DNA of 64,000 nucleotides from NCBI GenBank assembly GCA_965219515.1, contig OZ244776.1, forward strand, positions 3,224,001 through 3,288,000, written 5' to 3'. The notes beneath the pieces are model-generated. The model was not told the origin of the DNA. It saw only the letters and a list, made by a program, of their open reading frames with translations, and did no database searches. Shown here piece after piece: positions 37,474 through 47,428 of this stretch. A program made the translations under genes and the position numbers. Numbering within the stretch: the stretch's first letter is position 1; each line of letters opens with the position of its first letter. This DNA is from Ilyomonas sp965219515 (GTDB lineage: Bacteria; Bacteroidota; Bacteroidia; Chitinophagales; Chitinophagaceae).

Positions 37474-39459
37474 TTATTTAAACGCTTGTTTCACTTTATT
37501 AAGATGATTGATAAATTTTTGAATATCCGGATCATAACCATATCCTTCCGGCACTAATTTTTTTTCATCGTTATCAAGAAAAAAATAATAAGGCTGGCTG
37601 TTAGCACCAAACCTTGTAACCTGCATATCAGCATTCTTATCACCCAATGTTTCTATCTGTTTATTCAATGCTTTTGAAAAATATTGTTCACTTTCGGGCA
37701 GTTCAATATTTTGCACATCTACATATAAAGACACAATTACAAAATCCTGTTTTAATATTTTCATTACCTGCGGATCGCTCCAAACCTGCCCTTCCATTTT
37801 GCGGCAGTTTACGCAGTTGATTCCCGTAAAATCAAGCATTAATGGCTTGTGTAATTTTCTTGCTGCAGCCAATGCTTCATCATAATCAAAATAAGTTGTC
37901 ATGCCGTATTTTGTTACTACTTCCGGTTCATATATTTTCATTCTCTCATAATATTTTACAGGATGTATTGCTGACTTGATGAATGCATTTTTTTGCAACG
38001 ATGCAACATTTGCATCTGTATTTGATAATGCAAAATCCTGCGTGCCCATTGGTGGTACAAATGCACTGATGGCTTTTAACGGTGCGCCCCATAAACCGGG
38101 CAGCATGTATAATGCAAAAGACAGCGTGATGATTGAAAACAATAATCTTGTGATGCTGATAAATTGCTGACCAAAATCATTTTTTGGCAAATCACCGTCG
38201 TGATGAAATTTTAATTTTCCTAAAAGATATAAGCCGAGCAAGGCAAAAATTACAATCCATAAACTAATAAAAACTTCACGGTCTAATAAGCGCCAGCCTT
38301 TTGCCAAATCAGCACTCGACAAAAATTTTAATGCGAGTGCAAGCTCTAAAAAACCAAGCGTAACTTTTATGGCATTCAACCAGCTTCCTGCTTTGCCCAA
38401 CACATTTAATTTGCCGGGAAAGAATGCAAACAATGCAAAAGGCAAAGACAGTGCAAATGAAAAACCAAACATGCCTGTTAATGGTCCGTAGTAATTTCCT
38501 TTGGCTGCAAGCACTAATAAATTGCCGATGATTGGACCGGTGCATGAAAAGGAAACTACTACCAGCGTTAGCGCCATAAAAAATATTCCTGAAAAACTTT
38601 TCATGCCTGCTTTGCTATCGCTTTTTGTGCCCCATGATGATGGTAATGCAATATCGAATGCGCCTAAAAATGAGATACCAAATATTAGAAAAAGCAGGAA
38701 GAAAAAAAGATTGGCAATCCAGTTGGTGGCAAGATTATTTAAGGCAGCCGGACCAAATAGTAATGTTATGAGAAAACCAAATAAGGTAAAGATGATAATA
38801 ATGGAAGCGGCGTAATACAATGCGTTCTTTACGCCTTCTTGTTTTGTGTTGCTGCGCTTCGTAAAAAAGCTTACAGTAACCGGAATCATCGAATACACGC
38901 AGGGTGTAAGCAATGCTAATAAGCCGCCTAAAAATGCGGTGATAAAAATCCACCATAAAGATTTTGTTTCAATGTTATTGGCAGTTACCGTCGTTTGAAT
39001 ATTTTCAGGATGAACATAAAACTTAAACTTTTCTTCTCCGGTAATGTATTCACCTTTTAGTTTGACAAGATAATCTATGGTTCCTTTTATAACTGCGCTA
39101 TCCGTATTTTTTATCGCTATTTTTTTCTGCCATAGAAATGTATCTGTAAAAAAATTAGTTATAGATTTTACAGATGAATCAAATGTTGTTTGCAAATTTC
39201 CTTTTTCAATTATACCGGTATTTTGTTTATTACTGCTGTCAAATTCAACTGAAGAATATAATGAGTTATTTGCTTTTGTTTGCAAAGCATATAAAATGTA
39301 ACCCGGTTTAATTTCAGCTTTAATACTTAATAAAACACTGTCTGCAGAAATTCTTGTTTGTGCATATTTGAATGATACACCCGTTGAATCCTGTGCAATT
39401 GATTTTAAGCAACTAATAATAGAAACTAACCAAAAAATATATTTATAGGAATGTTTCAT
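37474..39459 (-). CDS. dsbD: Thiol:disulfide interchange protein DsbD
   Basis: 661 aa inner-membrane protein with a signal peptide. Order: N-terminal beta-sandwich (alpha) domain, eight-helix transmembrane core with the redox cysteines in LLTPCVYSMIPV and FSCTGPIIGN, and a C-terminal thioredoxin-like domain with GINCVNCRKMEGQVW. It passes electrons from cytoplasmic thioredoxin to periplasmic acceptors. The five TlpA-like proteins upstream in the same gene block are natural partners. The N-terminal domain lacks obvious paired cysteines, and a separate alpha-like protein (39567-40016) that has them sits directly upstream. Confidence 0.92.
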   Translation of the reverse strand: MKHSYKYIFWLVSIISCLKSIAQDSTGVSFKYAQTRISADSVLLSIKAEIKPGYILYALQTKANNSLYSSVEFDSSNKQNTGIIEKGNLQTTFDSSVKSITNFFTDTFLWQKKIAIKNTDSAVIKGTIDYLVKLKGEYITGEEKFKFYVHPENIQTTVTANNIETKSLWWIFITAFLGGLLALLTPCVYSMIPVTVSFFTKRSNTKQEGVKNALYYAASIIIIFTLFGFLITLLFGPAALNNLATNWIANLFFFLLFLIFGISFLGAFDIALPSSWGTKSDSKAGMKSFSGIFFMALTLVVVSFSCTGPIIGNLLVLAAKGNYYGPLTGMFGFSFALSLPFALFAFFPGKLNVLGKAGSWLNAIKVTLGFLELALALKFLSSADLAKGWRLLDREVFISLWIVIFALLGLYLLGKLKFHHDGDLPKNDFGQQFISITRLLFSIITLSFALYMLPGLWGAPLKAISAFVPPMGTQDFALSNTDANVASLQKNAFIKSAIHPVKYYERMKIYEPEVVTKYGMTTYFDYDEALAAARKLHKPLMLDFTGINCVNCRKMEGQVWSDPQVMKILKQDFVIVSLYVDVQNIELPESEQYFSKALNKQIETLGDKNADMQVTRFGANSQPYYFFLDNDEKKLVPEGYGYDPDIQKFINHLNKVKQAFK

Positions 39460-39566
39460 GTTAGCGGTTGTTGATAGCTCAGCATTTTATGTATTTGAAA
39501 CTTTCATGGTAACAGCATTACAGATGCAGTCATAACTGCACCTTGGTGATAGATTAAAAAATAATT

Positions 39567-40016
39567 TTAAAGCGCCACACTGTAGCTGATAGTCTTGGGT
39601 GGCAAACATTGCTTATCGTTACATACCATAAATTTTATGGTTCCTATAGCGTTTGTTTTTACATTGGCTTTCAGTGTAACGGTTTGTACAAAATCAACTT
39701 TGTTTGAAAATTGTTTTACATCCACGCCAAATAATGGTTCGTTATGTTGTTCTAATTTTCCAACTTCTTTAGCGATACTATCTAAGGTAAGCAAAGGATT
39801 TTTGCTGAAAGAAATAGTAGTAGGTACTGGTCCGCCATCCGGTGTTGTTTGGGAATAGATATGCCAGCCATTATCAATGTTTGCAATAAGATGAATTTCA
39901 TATTTACCGGCGCTTATTTTTTTTGAAGTGAATGACCATTTCACCGGGTTTTGTATTTGCGCAAATGTTGCAGTTGCAGTAATCATTAGTATCAAAACCA
40001 AAATAATTTTCTTCAT
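39567..40016 (-). CDS. Secreted DsbD-alpha-like (N-terminal DsbD domain) protein
   Basis: 149 aa with a signal peptide (MKKIILVLILMITATATFAQ). It is a beta-sandwich similar to the periplasmic alpha domain of DsbD, with a paired cysteine motif VCNDKQCLPPKTI near the C-terminus. It probably shuttles electrons between DsbD (next gene, 107 bp downstream) and the TlpA-like proteins. Stand-alone copies are common in Bacteroidota. Confidence 0.85.
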   Translation of the reverse strand: MKKIILVLILMITATATFAQIQNPVKWSFTSKKISAGKYEIHLIANIDNGWHIYSQTTPDGGPVPTTISFSKNPLLTLDSIAKEVGKLEQHNEPLFGVDVKQFSNKVDFVQTVTLKANVKTNAIGTIKFMVCNDKQCLPPKTISYSVAL

Positions 40017-40106
40017 TTTCTAATTAAATTTTGAGTGAAAAGAGTCTTACACTTCAAAGTGTCTGACTCCTGCTTAAATTTTTTGAGCTATATAAAAAAT
40101 CATGTA

Positions 40107-41231
40107 TTAATTTTTTAAAACTTCAACCAGTTTGTTTTCCAAATCTTCACCCCACAAATCTTTTCCTATAACTTCTCCCAATGGATTGATTAAAATATTG
40201 AATGGAAGATATTCAACATCGTATTGTTTTGCGGCTGCATTATTCTTCCATCCTTTTAAATCAGAAGCATGTGTCCACGGCATTCCATCTGTATGAGTTG
40301 CCTGCAGCCATTTTTCTTTATCATCATCCATAGATATGCTGAAGATGGTAAAATTTTTATCCTTAAAAATATTATATGCTTTTAGCACAGCCGGGTTATT
40401 ATCACGGCTATTTGTTTCCCAGCTTGCCCAAAAACTTACCAGCACAAACTTGCCACGGAAGTCTTTTAATGATATAGGATTTCCCAACGTATCGGGTTGC
40501 GTAAAATCAGGCGCAATACTGCCAATGGCAATTGATTTATTTATTTCAATTAACTGCAACAGGTCTTTTGCCGGAAGATTGTTTTTAGCTTCGGGAGACA
40601 ATTTATTCAGCATGGCTTCCAAATCGTTTTTGCTTAACCGATGAGAAAATTCTGTATAGATTATATCAGCACTTACACCCGAATTTGGATGTTCATTCAG
40701 CCATTGCTTTATCATTAAAGCTCTTACAGAATCTAATTCATCCAGCTTTGGCTGCAGAGCAGCATTACCCATTGAATCGTTATTCAATTGAAACAGGTAT
40801 GCTTTCGCATACACACTTTTCATATTTTTTAGCTTTGGATTGTTTCGGATAAAATCAACAAACGCATTGTAAGCATTTTCAGAAGCCGTTCCGCTAACGG
40901 TTGCATTTTTAAAATAAGGTCCGTTGCCGGTTATGGTTACCGTTCCTTTATCAAGATATACAAATACATCGTTGTATGCCGCAGGCTGCTTTCCGATGCT
41001 TACAATAAAACTATTGCCTTCGCCTTCGGGAATGTTGAGCTTAAACTGAAATCCGTTGGCAACGCTTTGTACTGAATCTTTAAAGGGAGTAAAATATTTC
41101 AATTGATTGTTGGTAACGCAATACACCCATTCGCCCGCTGCCAAACCTTTGATGTTTGCATTGATGATTACAGGTTCTGCTAATAATAATTTTGGTAAAA
41201 AGAATAATCCTAAAATCAATAATTGTTTCAT
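40107..41231 (-). CDS. TlpA-like thioredoxin-fold protein lacking the CxxC motif
   Basis: 374 aa with a signal peptide. It has an N-terminal DUF4369-like domain (IINANIKGLAAGEWVYCV) and a C-terminal AhpC/TSA-type thioredoxin domain. The active-site segment reads FVLVSFWASWETNSRDNNP, so WCxxC has become WETNS. The other four paralogues keep the cysteines. The cis-proline site (EYLPFNILINP) remains. It is probably not a dithiol reductase; it may be a binding or scaffold version. It is the last of the five paralogues in transcription order. Confidence 0.88.
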   Translation of the reverse strand: MKQLLILGLFFLPKLLLAEPVIINANIKGLAAGEWVYCVTNNQLKYFTPFKDSVQSVANGFQFKLNIPEGEGNSFIVSIGKQPAAYNDVFVYLDKGTVTITGNGPYFKNATVSGTASENAYNAFVDFIRNNPKLKNMKSVYAKAYLFQLNNDSMGNAALQPKLDELDSVRALMIKQWLNEHPNSGVSADIIYTEFSHRLSKNDLEAMLNKLSPEAKNNLPAKDLLQLIEINKSIAIGSIAPDFTQPDTLGNPISLKDFRGKFVLVSFWASWETNSRDNNPAVLKAYNIFKDKNFTIFSISMDDDKEKWLQATHTDGMPWTHASDLKGWKNNAAAKQYDVEYLPFNILINPLGEVIGKDLWGEDLENKLVEVLKN

Positions 41232-41357
41232 TTATATTTTGTTTGAATTGAGCTTAAAACTGTTTATAAAATCGCCGGAAGCGATATAATAATAATGCGA
41301 AGCGAAGACGCTTTGCACAGCATTCGGCATCTTCGTTCGTACAACGTTTGGCTTCTC

Positions 41358-42485
41358 TTATTCATTTTTTAAAACTTCAGCCAGTGTATTTTCAAGGTCA
41401 TCTCCACGTAAATCTTTAGCAATAATTTTTCCCAACGGGTCAATCAGAAAGTTGGACGGAATTGCGTTTACACCATATTGTATTGCTGCCGTGTTGCTGA
41501 ATCCTTGTAAGTCTGAAGCGTGCATCCACGGCATCTTATCTGTGTGAACTGCCTGCAGCCATCTATCTTTATTATCATCCAAAGAAATGCTGAGTATGGT
41601 AAAGTTTTTATCTTTATATGCATTATATGCTTTTACTACATTCGGATTTTCTTCTCGGCAGGGTCCGCACCAGCTTGCCCAAAAATCAACCAACACATAT
41701 TTGCCGCGAAAATCTTTTAATGAAATAGTATGACCAAGCGTATCGGGCTGCGCAAAGCCGGGTGCGGTTCTGCCAATGCCGGTTAATTTGTCCACTTCAA
41801 TTTCATGCAAAAGTTCTTTTGCCGGAATATTGTTTTTAGCTTCGGGAGACAATTTATTCAGCATTACTTCTATATCAGCCAGGCTAACCTTGTTGCGAAA
41901 TGCATAGTTTATAATGTTTGCACTTATAGCTGAATTCGGATGTTTGTTTAGCCATTGCAGTATCAACGTTTGTTTTATCGAATCTGCTGCATCTATCTGT
42001 GGCTGCAAAGCATCAAGGCTTGCATAATTTGCGGCAGATTGAAATTTATATGCCTTTGCATATACATTTTCCAAATCCTGCCATTGCGGGTTGTTGTGCA
42101 TGAAATTAACGTAAGCATTGTAATCATTTACAGAAGATGTTCCGCTAACGGTTGCATTTTTAAAATAAGAACCATTGCCTGTTATACTTACAGTTCCTTT
42201 ATCAAGATATACATAGATGCTGTTATCAATCATAAAATTTTTTCCGATTCTTAATATATAAGCGTTGCCTTCACCTTCGGGAATATTCAGCTTAAAGTGA
42301 AATCCGTTCGCAACTGTTTTTACCGAATCATTAATTGAAGCAAATTGCTTTGATTGATTATAGGCGATGCAATACACCCATTTGCCAGCTTGCAAGCCTT
42401 TGATGTTTGCATTGATAATTACGTTAGCCTTCGCCGGAAATAATTTTAGAAATAAAAGCAATAACAGAAATAATAACTTTTTCAT
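41358..42485 (-). CDS. TlpA-like disulfide reductase with DUF4369-like N-domain (paralogue)
   Basis: 375 aa with a signal peptide (MKKLLFLLLLLFLKLFPAKA). N-terminal DUF4369-like domain (IINANIKGLQAGKWVYCI) and C-terminal thioredoxin domain with FWASWCGPCREENP and cis-proline AIPSNFLIDP. It is a periplasmic or surface-exposed thiol-disulfide reductase, probably kept reduced by DsbD and the alpha-like protein downstream. The closest relatives are the neighbours at 40107 and 42517. Confidence 0.9.
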   Translation of the reverse strand: MKKLLFLLLLLFLKLFPAKANVIINANIKGLQAGKWVYCIAYNQSKQFASINDSVKTVANGFHFKLNIPEGEGNAYILRIGKNFMIDNSIYVYLDKGTVSITGNGSYFKNATVSGTSSVNDYNAYVNFMHNNPQWQDLENVYAKAYKFQSAANYASLDALQPQIDAADSIKQTLILQWLNKHPNSAISANIINYAFRNKVSLADIEVMLNKLSPEAKNNIPAKELLHEIEVDKLTGIGRTAPGFAQPDTLGHTISLKDFRGKYVLVDFWASWCGPCREENPNVVKAYNAYKDKNFTILSISLDDNKDRWLQAVHTDKMPWMHASDLQGFSNTAAIQYGVNAIPSNFLIDPLGKIIAKDLRGDDLENTLAEVLKNE

Positions 42486-42516
42486 GCTTGTTTAAAATAT
42501 TTATAAGTTGATTGCA

Positions 42517-43650
42517 TTAATTTTTTAAAACTTCTGCCAGCTTGCTTTCAAGCGCTTCACCGCGCAAATTTTTTGCAAGAATTTTTCCTGAAGGGTCAAT
42601 TAAAATATTGGATGGAATTGATTCGATGTTATATTGCTTTGCTGCGGCATTACTATCGAAACCTTTTAAATCTGAAGCATGAGACCAGGGCATTCCATCT
42701 TTATGAATTGCCTGCAGCCATTTGCTTTTGTCATCATCCATAGAAATACTAAGCACAGTAAAGTTTTTATCTTTATAATCATTGTATGCTTTTACCACAT
42801 TCGGATTTTCTTCGCGGCAGGGCGTGCACCAGCTTGCCCAAAAATCTACCAGTACATATTTGCCGCGGAAATTGTTTAATGATACAGTATTACCAAGCGT
42901 ATCTGGCTGTATAAAATCAGGTGCAGTTTTACCAATGCCGGTTAATTTATCAACCTCAATTTCTTTTAGAAGATCTTTTGCCGGAATATTATTTTTAGCT
43001 TTCGGAGAAAGTTGATTCAGCAATAATTCCATATCAGCCCAGCTTACACGATCTTTAAGGTCAGTTAATAATATGGAAGCACTCATGGGTGAATTTGGAT
43101 GTTCATTTACCCATTGTTTAATCACTGTTTTTCCTATCGAATCCAATTCTGCAAGCCTGGGTTTTAAAGCGGCAACGGCAACACTGTCTTTATTGTCTTC
43201 GGCATCATAATATTTTTTATATACTGTGTCCGCATTCTTTAACAGCGGATTGTTCAGCAAAAAATCCATGTAGGCACTATACTCGTTTACATAAGGTGTG
43301 CCTGTGATTGTTGCATCTTTAAAGTTGGGGTTATTGCCGGTTATGGTGACAATCCCTTTATCAAGATATAGATAAGTTGTCTTATTGTTATCATCAGAAT
43401 ACGCACCAATTCTTACTATAAACATATTGCCGTCGCCTTCGGGAATATTGAGCATTACATGAAAACCATTTGCAACGCTCTTAACTGAATCATTGGTGGA
43501 AGGAAAATATATTGATGGATAATAAGTATTGTAATACACCCATGTACCTGCTTTTAAACCTTTAAGATTAGCATTGATAATTACATTGTTTGTTTGTGCC
43601 GATAATAATGCCGGCAATAAAAAAAATAGTAAAGCGAACCGTTGTTTCAT
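42517..43650 (-). CDS. TlpA-like disulfide reductase with DUF4369-like N-domain (paralogue)
   Basis: 377 aa with a signal peptide (MKQRFALLFFLLPALLSAQ). The N-terminal domain begins IINANLKGLKAGTWVYYN, and the thioredoxin domain has FWASWCTPCREENP and ESIPSNILIDP. It is separated by 31 bp from the paralogue downstream. The middle region of helices (KNADTVYKKYYDAEDNK) is variable between copies, suggesting different partners. Confidence 0.9.
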   Translation of the reverse strand: MKQRFALLFFLLPALLSAQTNNVIINANLKGLKAGTWVYYNTYYPSIYFPSTNDSVKSVANGFHVMLNIPEGDGNMFIVRIGAYSDDNNKTTYLYLDKGIVTITGNNPNFKDATITGTPYVNEYSAYMDFLLNNPLLKNADTVYKKYYDAEDNKDSVAVAALKPRLAELDSIGKTVIKQWVNEHPNSPMSASILLTDLKDRVSWADMELLLNQLSPKAKNNIPAKDLLKEIEVDKLTGIGKTAPDFIQPDTLGNTVSLNNFRGKYVLVDFWASWCTPCREENPNVVKAYNDYKDKNFTVLSISMDDDKSKWLQAIHKDGMPWSHASDLKGFDSNAAAKQYNIESIPSNILIDPSGKILAKNLRGEALESKLAEVLKN

Positions 43651-43675
43651 ATTTATTTTTTTAAAGTCAGGTTTA

Positions 43676-44809
43676 TTAATTTAAAACTTCAGCCAGCTTA
43701 TTTTCTAAATCATTACCGCGCAAATTTTTGCCAACGATTTTTCCATCAGGATTAATTAAAAAATTCTGAGGTATGGCGTCAACAACATACGATTGTGCAA
43801 CTTCGCTTTCCATTCCTTTTAAATCCGATACCTGTGTCCAGGTTAAACCATCATCATGAATCGCTTTTATCCATTTTTCTTTACCATCTTTATCATCTAA
43901 AGAGATGCTTAACACAGTAAAATTTTTGTCTTTATAATCGTTGTAAGCCTTCACCACATTTGGATTTTTTTCGCGGCAGGGCGTACACCAGCTTGCCCAG
44001 AAATCAACCAGCACATATTTACCTTTAAAATCATGAAGAGAAATCATTTTGCCGGAGGTATCTGCCAGGTTAAAGTCAGGCGCCATCGTTCCCACCGAAG
44101 TTTTTTGCCAATTTTTAAAATTGGCTGAATACTCTTTTCCAGCCCGGCTTGATTGTATGGTTTGAGAAAGTGAATTGAACAGAGGTTGAACTTTAGCATA
44201 ATCCGGAATGTCGCCGCTAAATCGTGCTAATGCTCCAAGGCTTGCAATGGAATTTGGATGGTCTTTAATGAAATTGAAAGCAATTAACTGCGCTTCATTA
44301 TCGAGTGAATCTTCGCTTCTGTGTAACGGTCTTATAATTTCTTTTGAATGTTGTTGCTCCGGTGTGAGTGCTTCAAGAATTTTATCTAAAGCCCGTTGCT
44401 GTTCATCAACCGGCTTGAGTGAAGTTTTTAATTCATTATAATCCGCATTTACATTGCTGCCGGTTACAATTGCATTTTCAAGAGAGTCTTGACTTGTTAC
44501 AGATATGGTTCCCGGCTCTAAATACAAGTCAATGTAATGACCATATTCCTCCGCAATACCCGCTTTTAATTTCTTAATTATCAGATAAGCCATCACAGGT
44601 TCTTTAAGTTGACCAGTGAAAACGAACTGACCGTTTATGGCTGTTGCAGAATCAGTTCTTTCCATTAACCCATTATAACCAAGATACACCCTGGCTTTTG
44701 ATGAAGGTTTGCCAAGCTTGCCAATAAGTTTAAAGGTTTTGATTTGCGCACCGGCAAGCAGCGGTACGATTAATAAAAAAGCAACACCCAAATTTTTTAT
44801 CAATCTCAT
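43676..44809 (-). CDS. TlpA-like disulfide reductase with DUF4369-like N-domain (paralogue)
   Basis: 377 aa from the ATG at 44809 (MRLIKNLGVAFLLIVPLLAGAQ, a signal peptide). The open frame reaches 44911, but that would overlap the upstream paralogue and lacks a signal. N-domain text is FKLIGKLGKPSSKARVYLGY. The active site is FWASWCTPCREKNP, followed by DAIPQNFLINP. It belongs to a second sub-group with the gene at 44850, distinguished by the N-domain start and the helical middle region. Confidence 0.9.
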   Translation of the reverse strand: MRLIKNLGVAFLLIVPLLAGAQIKTFKLIGKLGKPSSKARVYLGYNGLMERTDSATAINGQFVFTGQLKEPVMAYLIIKKLKAGIAEEYGHYIDLYLEPGTISVTSQDSLENAIVTGSNVNADYNELKTSLKPVDEQQRALDKILEALTPEQQHSKEIIRPLHRSEDSLDNEAQLIAFNFIKDHPNSIASLGALARFSGDIPDYAKVQPLFNSLSQTIQSSRAGKEYSANFKNWQKTSVGTMAPDFNLADTSGKMISLHDFKGKYVLVDFWASWCTPCREKNPNVVKAYNDYKDKNFTVLSISLDDKDGKEKWIKAIHDDGLTWTQVSDLKGMESEVAQSYVVDAIPQNFLINPDGKIVGKNLRGNDLENKLAEVLN

Positions 44810-44849
44810 ATTATTTTGTTTTGAAAATTTTAAATGGTTGTAAAGCGGA

Positions 44850-45989
44850 TTAGTTAGAAAAAATTTCTTTAAGCTTATTTTGAAGTTCATCACCCCGCAG
44901 GTCTTTTGCAACGATAATTCCGTTAGGGTCTATCAGATAATTTTGCGGGATTGCCTGCACATCATATAACTGCGGCACATCACCTTTCCACCCCTTTAAA
45001 TCAGATAATTGCAGCCAGGGCAGCTTATCGTCAATAACTGCTTTAATCCATTTGCTTTTATCATCCAGGTCATCAAGTGAAACACCGATTACATAAAAAT
45101 TTTTGTCTTTGTATTTGTTATAAGCTTTTAAAACATTAGGGTTTTCTGCACGGCAGGGTACACACCAGCTTGCCCAAAAATCAACAAGAATATATTTGCC
45201 TTTAAAGTTGTGCAGCGTAAATTGTTTTCCGCTTGTATCAGATAAAGAAAAATCAGGCGCTGCAACGCCTACTTTTAATTTATTCCATACCTGTAATTTT
45301 TTAGCGTAGTCTAAGCCGGTCTGGCTGTTTTTTATATCAGCAGAAAAAGAATTAAATATCGGCTCAATCAACGCCGCATCCGGAATGTTGCCGCTGGTTT
45401 GCTTTAAAGCATACAAGGCTACAAATGAGTTGGGATGCGACTTTGCAAAGGCGCGGCGTATGTTTATTAATTCATGATCAAGCGAATCTATCTTATCAGA
45501 CAAAATATCATTGGCAGCTTTTTCAGATGCCGAATCTTTAAATTCTGTTGGGTAGTTTGCTAACGTTATTTTCCATTCATCAAAAACAGGTTTTAATAAG
45601 CTGTTTAATTCAGCATTGTCTGCATTTGCGCCGGCGGCTTTTATTGTACTGTTTGAAAGCGAATCATTGCTTCTTACTGAAATATTTCCAGGCTCCGCAT
45701 AAAACTCAACATAATTTGTCATTGTCCATTCACCATCTATTTTTTCCTTAAAATAAATTGTAGCAGGTTTAGGATTATTAACTTGTCCATGAAATATAAA
45801 CTTGCCATTTGTAACCTTTACTGAATCTGTATGTGGTTGTTCATTCATATCATAGTCCAAAAAAATAAAAGAGGGTTTAAAATTTTTAATCTCTCCATTT
45901 ATAGTAAAAAGTTTGTTTGACTGAGCCTGTAAATTGCTGATAAAAAATAACGCTGCTAAACAGGTTGCTATCCAAATTTTCTTTTTCAT
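44850..45989 (-). CDS. TlpA-like disulfide reductase with DUF4369-like N-domain (paralogue)
   Basis: 379 aa with a signal peptide (MKKKIWIATCLAALFFISNLQAQ). The DUF4369-like domain starts LFTINGEIKNFKPSFIFLDY, and the thioredoxin domain carries FWASWCVPCRAENP and QAIPQNYLIDP. It is the first of the five paralogues after susD (32-bp gap), which links the redox set to the SusC/D transporter. Confidence 0.9.
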   Translation of the reverse strand: MKKKIWIATCLAALFFISNLQAQSNKLFTINGEIKNFKPSFIFLDYDMNEQPHTDSVKVTNGKFIFHGQVNNPKPATIYFKEKIDGEWTMTNYVEFYAEPGNISVRSNDSLSNSTIKAAGANADNAELNSLLKPVFDEWKITLANYPTEFKDSASEKAANDILSDKIDSLDHELINIRRAFAKSHPNSFVALYALKQTSGNIPDAALIEPIFNSFSADIKNSQTGLDYAKKLQVWNKLKVGVAAPDFSLSDTSGKQFTLHNFKGKYILVDFWASWCVPCRAENPNVLKAYNKYKDKNFYVIGVSLDDLDDKSKWIKAVIDDKLPWLQLSDLKGWKGDVPQLYDVQAIPQNYLIDPNGIIVAKDLRGDELQNKLKEIFSN

Positions 45990-46021
45990 ATCATTTCATT
46001 AATTGTGTTAGAAAGTAAGTA

Positions 46022-47425
46022 TCAATATCCCGGGTTTTGCATTAAATGAGAATTGGATTGCAGCTCCGGCGTTGGAATGGGAAACAGCGCTGCCATAGGC
46101 TTCCACGTTGTTTTTTCTGCACCCAATACCGCATCAATTGTTTTGGTGCGTTTCAAATCAAACCAACGGTTTCCCCATTCGCAAAACAATTCTGTTTGCC
46201 GTTCATGCAGTATTGCGTTTATAATATCCTGCTGACTACTTGCATTGCTGTTTGCAAGTTTGGCTCTTGTTCTTATTTTATTAAGGTCTTCTAAAGCCTT
46301 CGTTAGGTTGCCAAGCTGTGCCTCTGCTTCAGCCTTTATTAAATAAATATCAGCCAACCGCAACATCATGTAATCTTCAACCGGTGTTTGATCCGGGTAC
46401 AGGTTTTTATATTTATAAGCATAATAAAGAGTATCATGCGGGTCGAAAGGTGTATTATATTTTATCCAGCTTTTTTTTCTTTTATCACCTGATTCAAATG
46501 CATTAATTAAAGTTGGTGCAATTACATAATTAGATTCATAGCTTTCATCGTAAGGTATAAAGGCGGTTGCTTCAGGCGTAGCCTGATAAATGCTGTTGGC
46601 AGGCAATTGCCAGAGTGCTTCTGCACTGCCATCTAAAAAAACATTATTCAAATTTTTTTCTAAATTGTATTTACCGGAATTGATGACTTCGTTCGCTGCG
46701 TCTAACGCGTTTTGATATTGGTTACGATACAAATAAACTTTTGAAAGCAATGCCTGCGCTGCATAGAGGTTAGGACGAATGTGCCCGTTTGATGGATATT
46801 TAGGCGTTAACTTCTGCTGCGCATCTGATAAGTCGCTTAGAATAAAATCGTAAACACTGTCTTCCAAAGCACGGGGAATATTAGCGGTAACTTTATAATC
46901 AGTAGCTGTTATAATGGGAACACCGCCCCAGATATTTATCATATTAAAATACAAAAAGGCACGGTCAAATTCAAGCTCGCCTAATAGCTGTTGCTGCAGG
47001 GCAGAACTTATAACAGTGGTGTTGGTAATGCCCGCAATGCAGGTATTTATTTGGAAAATAATTGCATAAGCATTCGACCATATTGAAGCAACGTTTTGGT
47101 CATCGGGCAAAAGGTTATTTTGGTAAAAAGCCGGAGCATTATATATATCGCCGCCAGGCATAAGTTCATCGCCGGTTAAAGCTGTATAAATAGTAATAGC
47201 ACCGCTTGCAAATTGAGCGTCATTGCCTGACGATATTCCAAAGTTTGCATACACACCTGCCACGGCAGCCATTATATCTGCACTGTCTGAAAATACGCGG
47301 CTGATGGGAAGTTGATTTCTTGGATTATCCGGTATCTCTATCAGCTTCTTGCAGGAAGCAGTTATCAATACAATCGCAATCATCGGCAAGAGAAAAAATT
47401 TATTATACAATTGATTACAATTCAT
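46022..47425 (-). CDS. RagB/SusD-family outer-membrane lipoprotein
   Basis: 467 aa. A lipoprotein signal ends ITASCKKLIEIP, with the lipidated Cys at about residue 25. SusD-type tetratricopeptide helices and the C-terminal FCEWGNRWFDLKRTKTIDA are characteristic. It forms the substrate-binding lid on SusC; its stop is followed by the TlpA-like genes and its start is 3 bp after the susC stop. No glycosidase accompanies this pair, so the ligand may be a peptide or another small molecule instead of a glycan. Confidence 0.93.
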   Translation of the reverse strand: MNCNQLYNKFFLLPMIAIVLITASCKKLIEIPDNPRNQLPISRVFSDSADIMAAVAGVYANFGISSGNDAQFASGAITIYTALTGDELMPGGDIYNAPAFYQNNLLPDDQNVASIWSNAYAIIFQINTCIAGITNTTVISSALQQQLLGELEFDRAFLYFNMINIWGGVPIITATDYKVTANIPRALEDSVYDFILSDLSDAQQKLTPKYPSNGHIRPNLYAAQALLSKVYLYRNQYQNALDAANEVINSGKYNLEKNLNNVFLDGSAEALWQLPANSIYQATPEATAFIPYDESYESNYVIAPTLINAFESGDKRKKSWIKYNTPFDPHDTLYYAYKYKNLYPDQTPVEDYMMLRLADIYLIKAEAEAQLGNLTKALEDLNKIRTRAKLANSNASSQQDIINAILHERQTELFCEWGNRWFDLKRTKTIDAVLGAEKTTWKPMAALFPIPTPELQSNSHLMQNPGY

Positions 47426-47428
47426 AAT

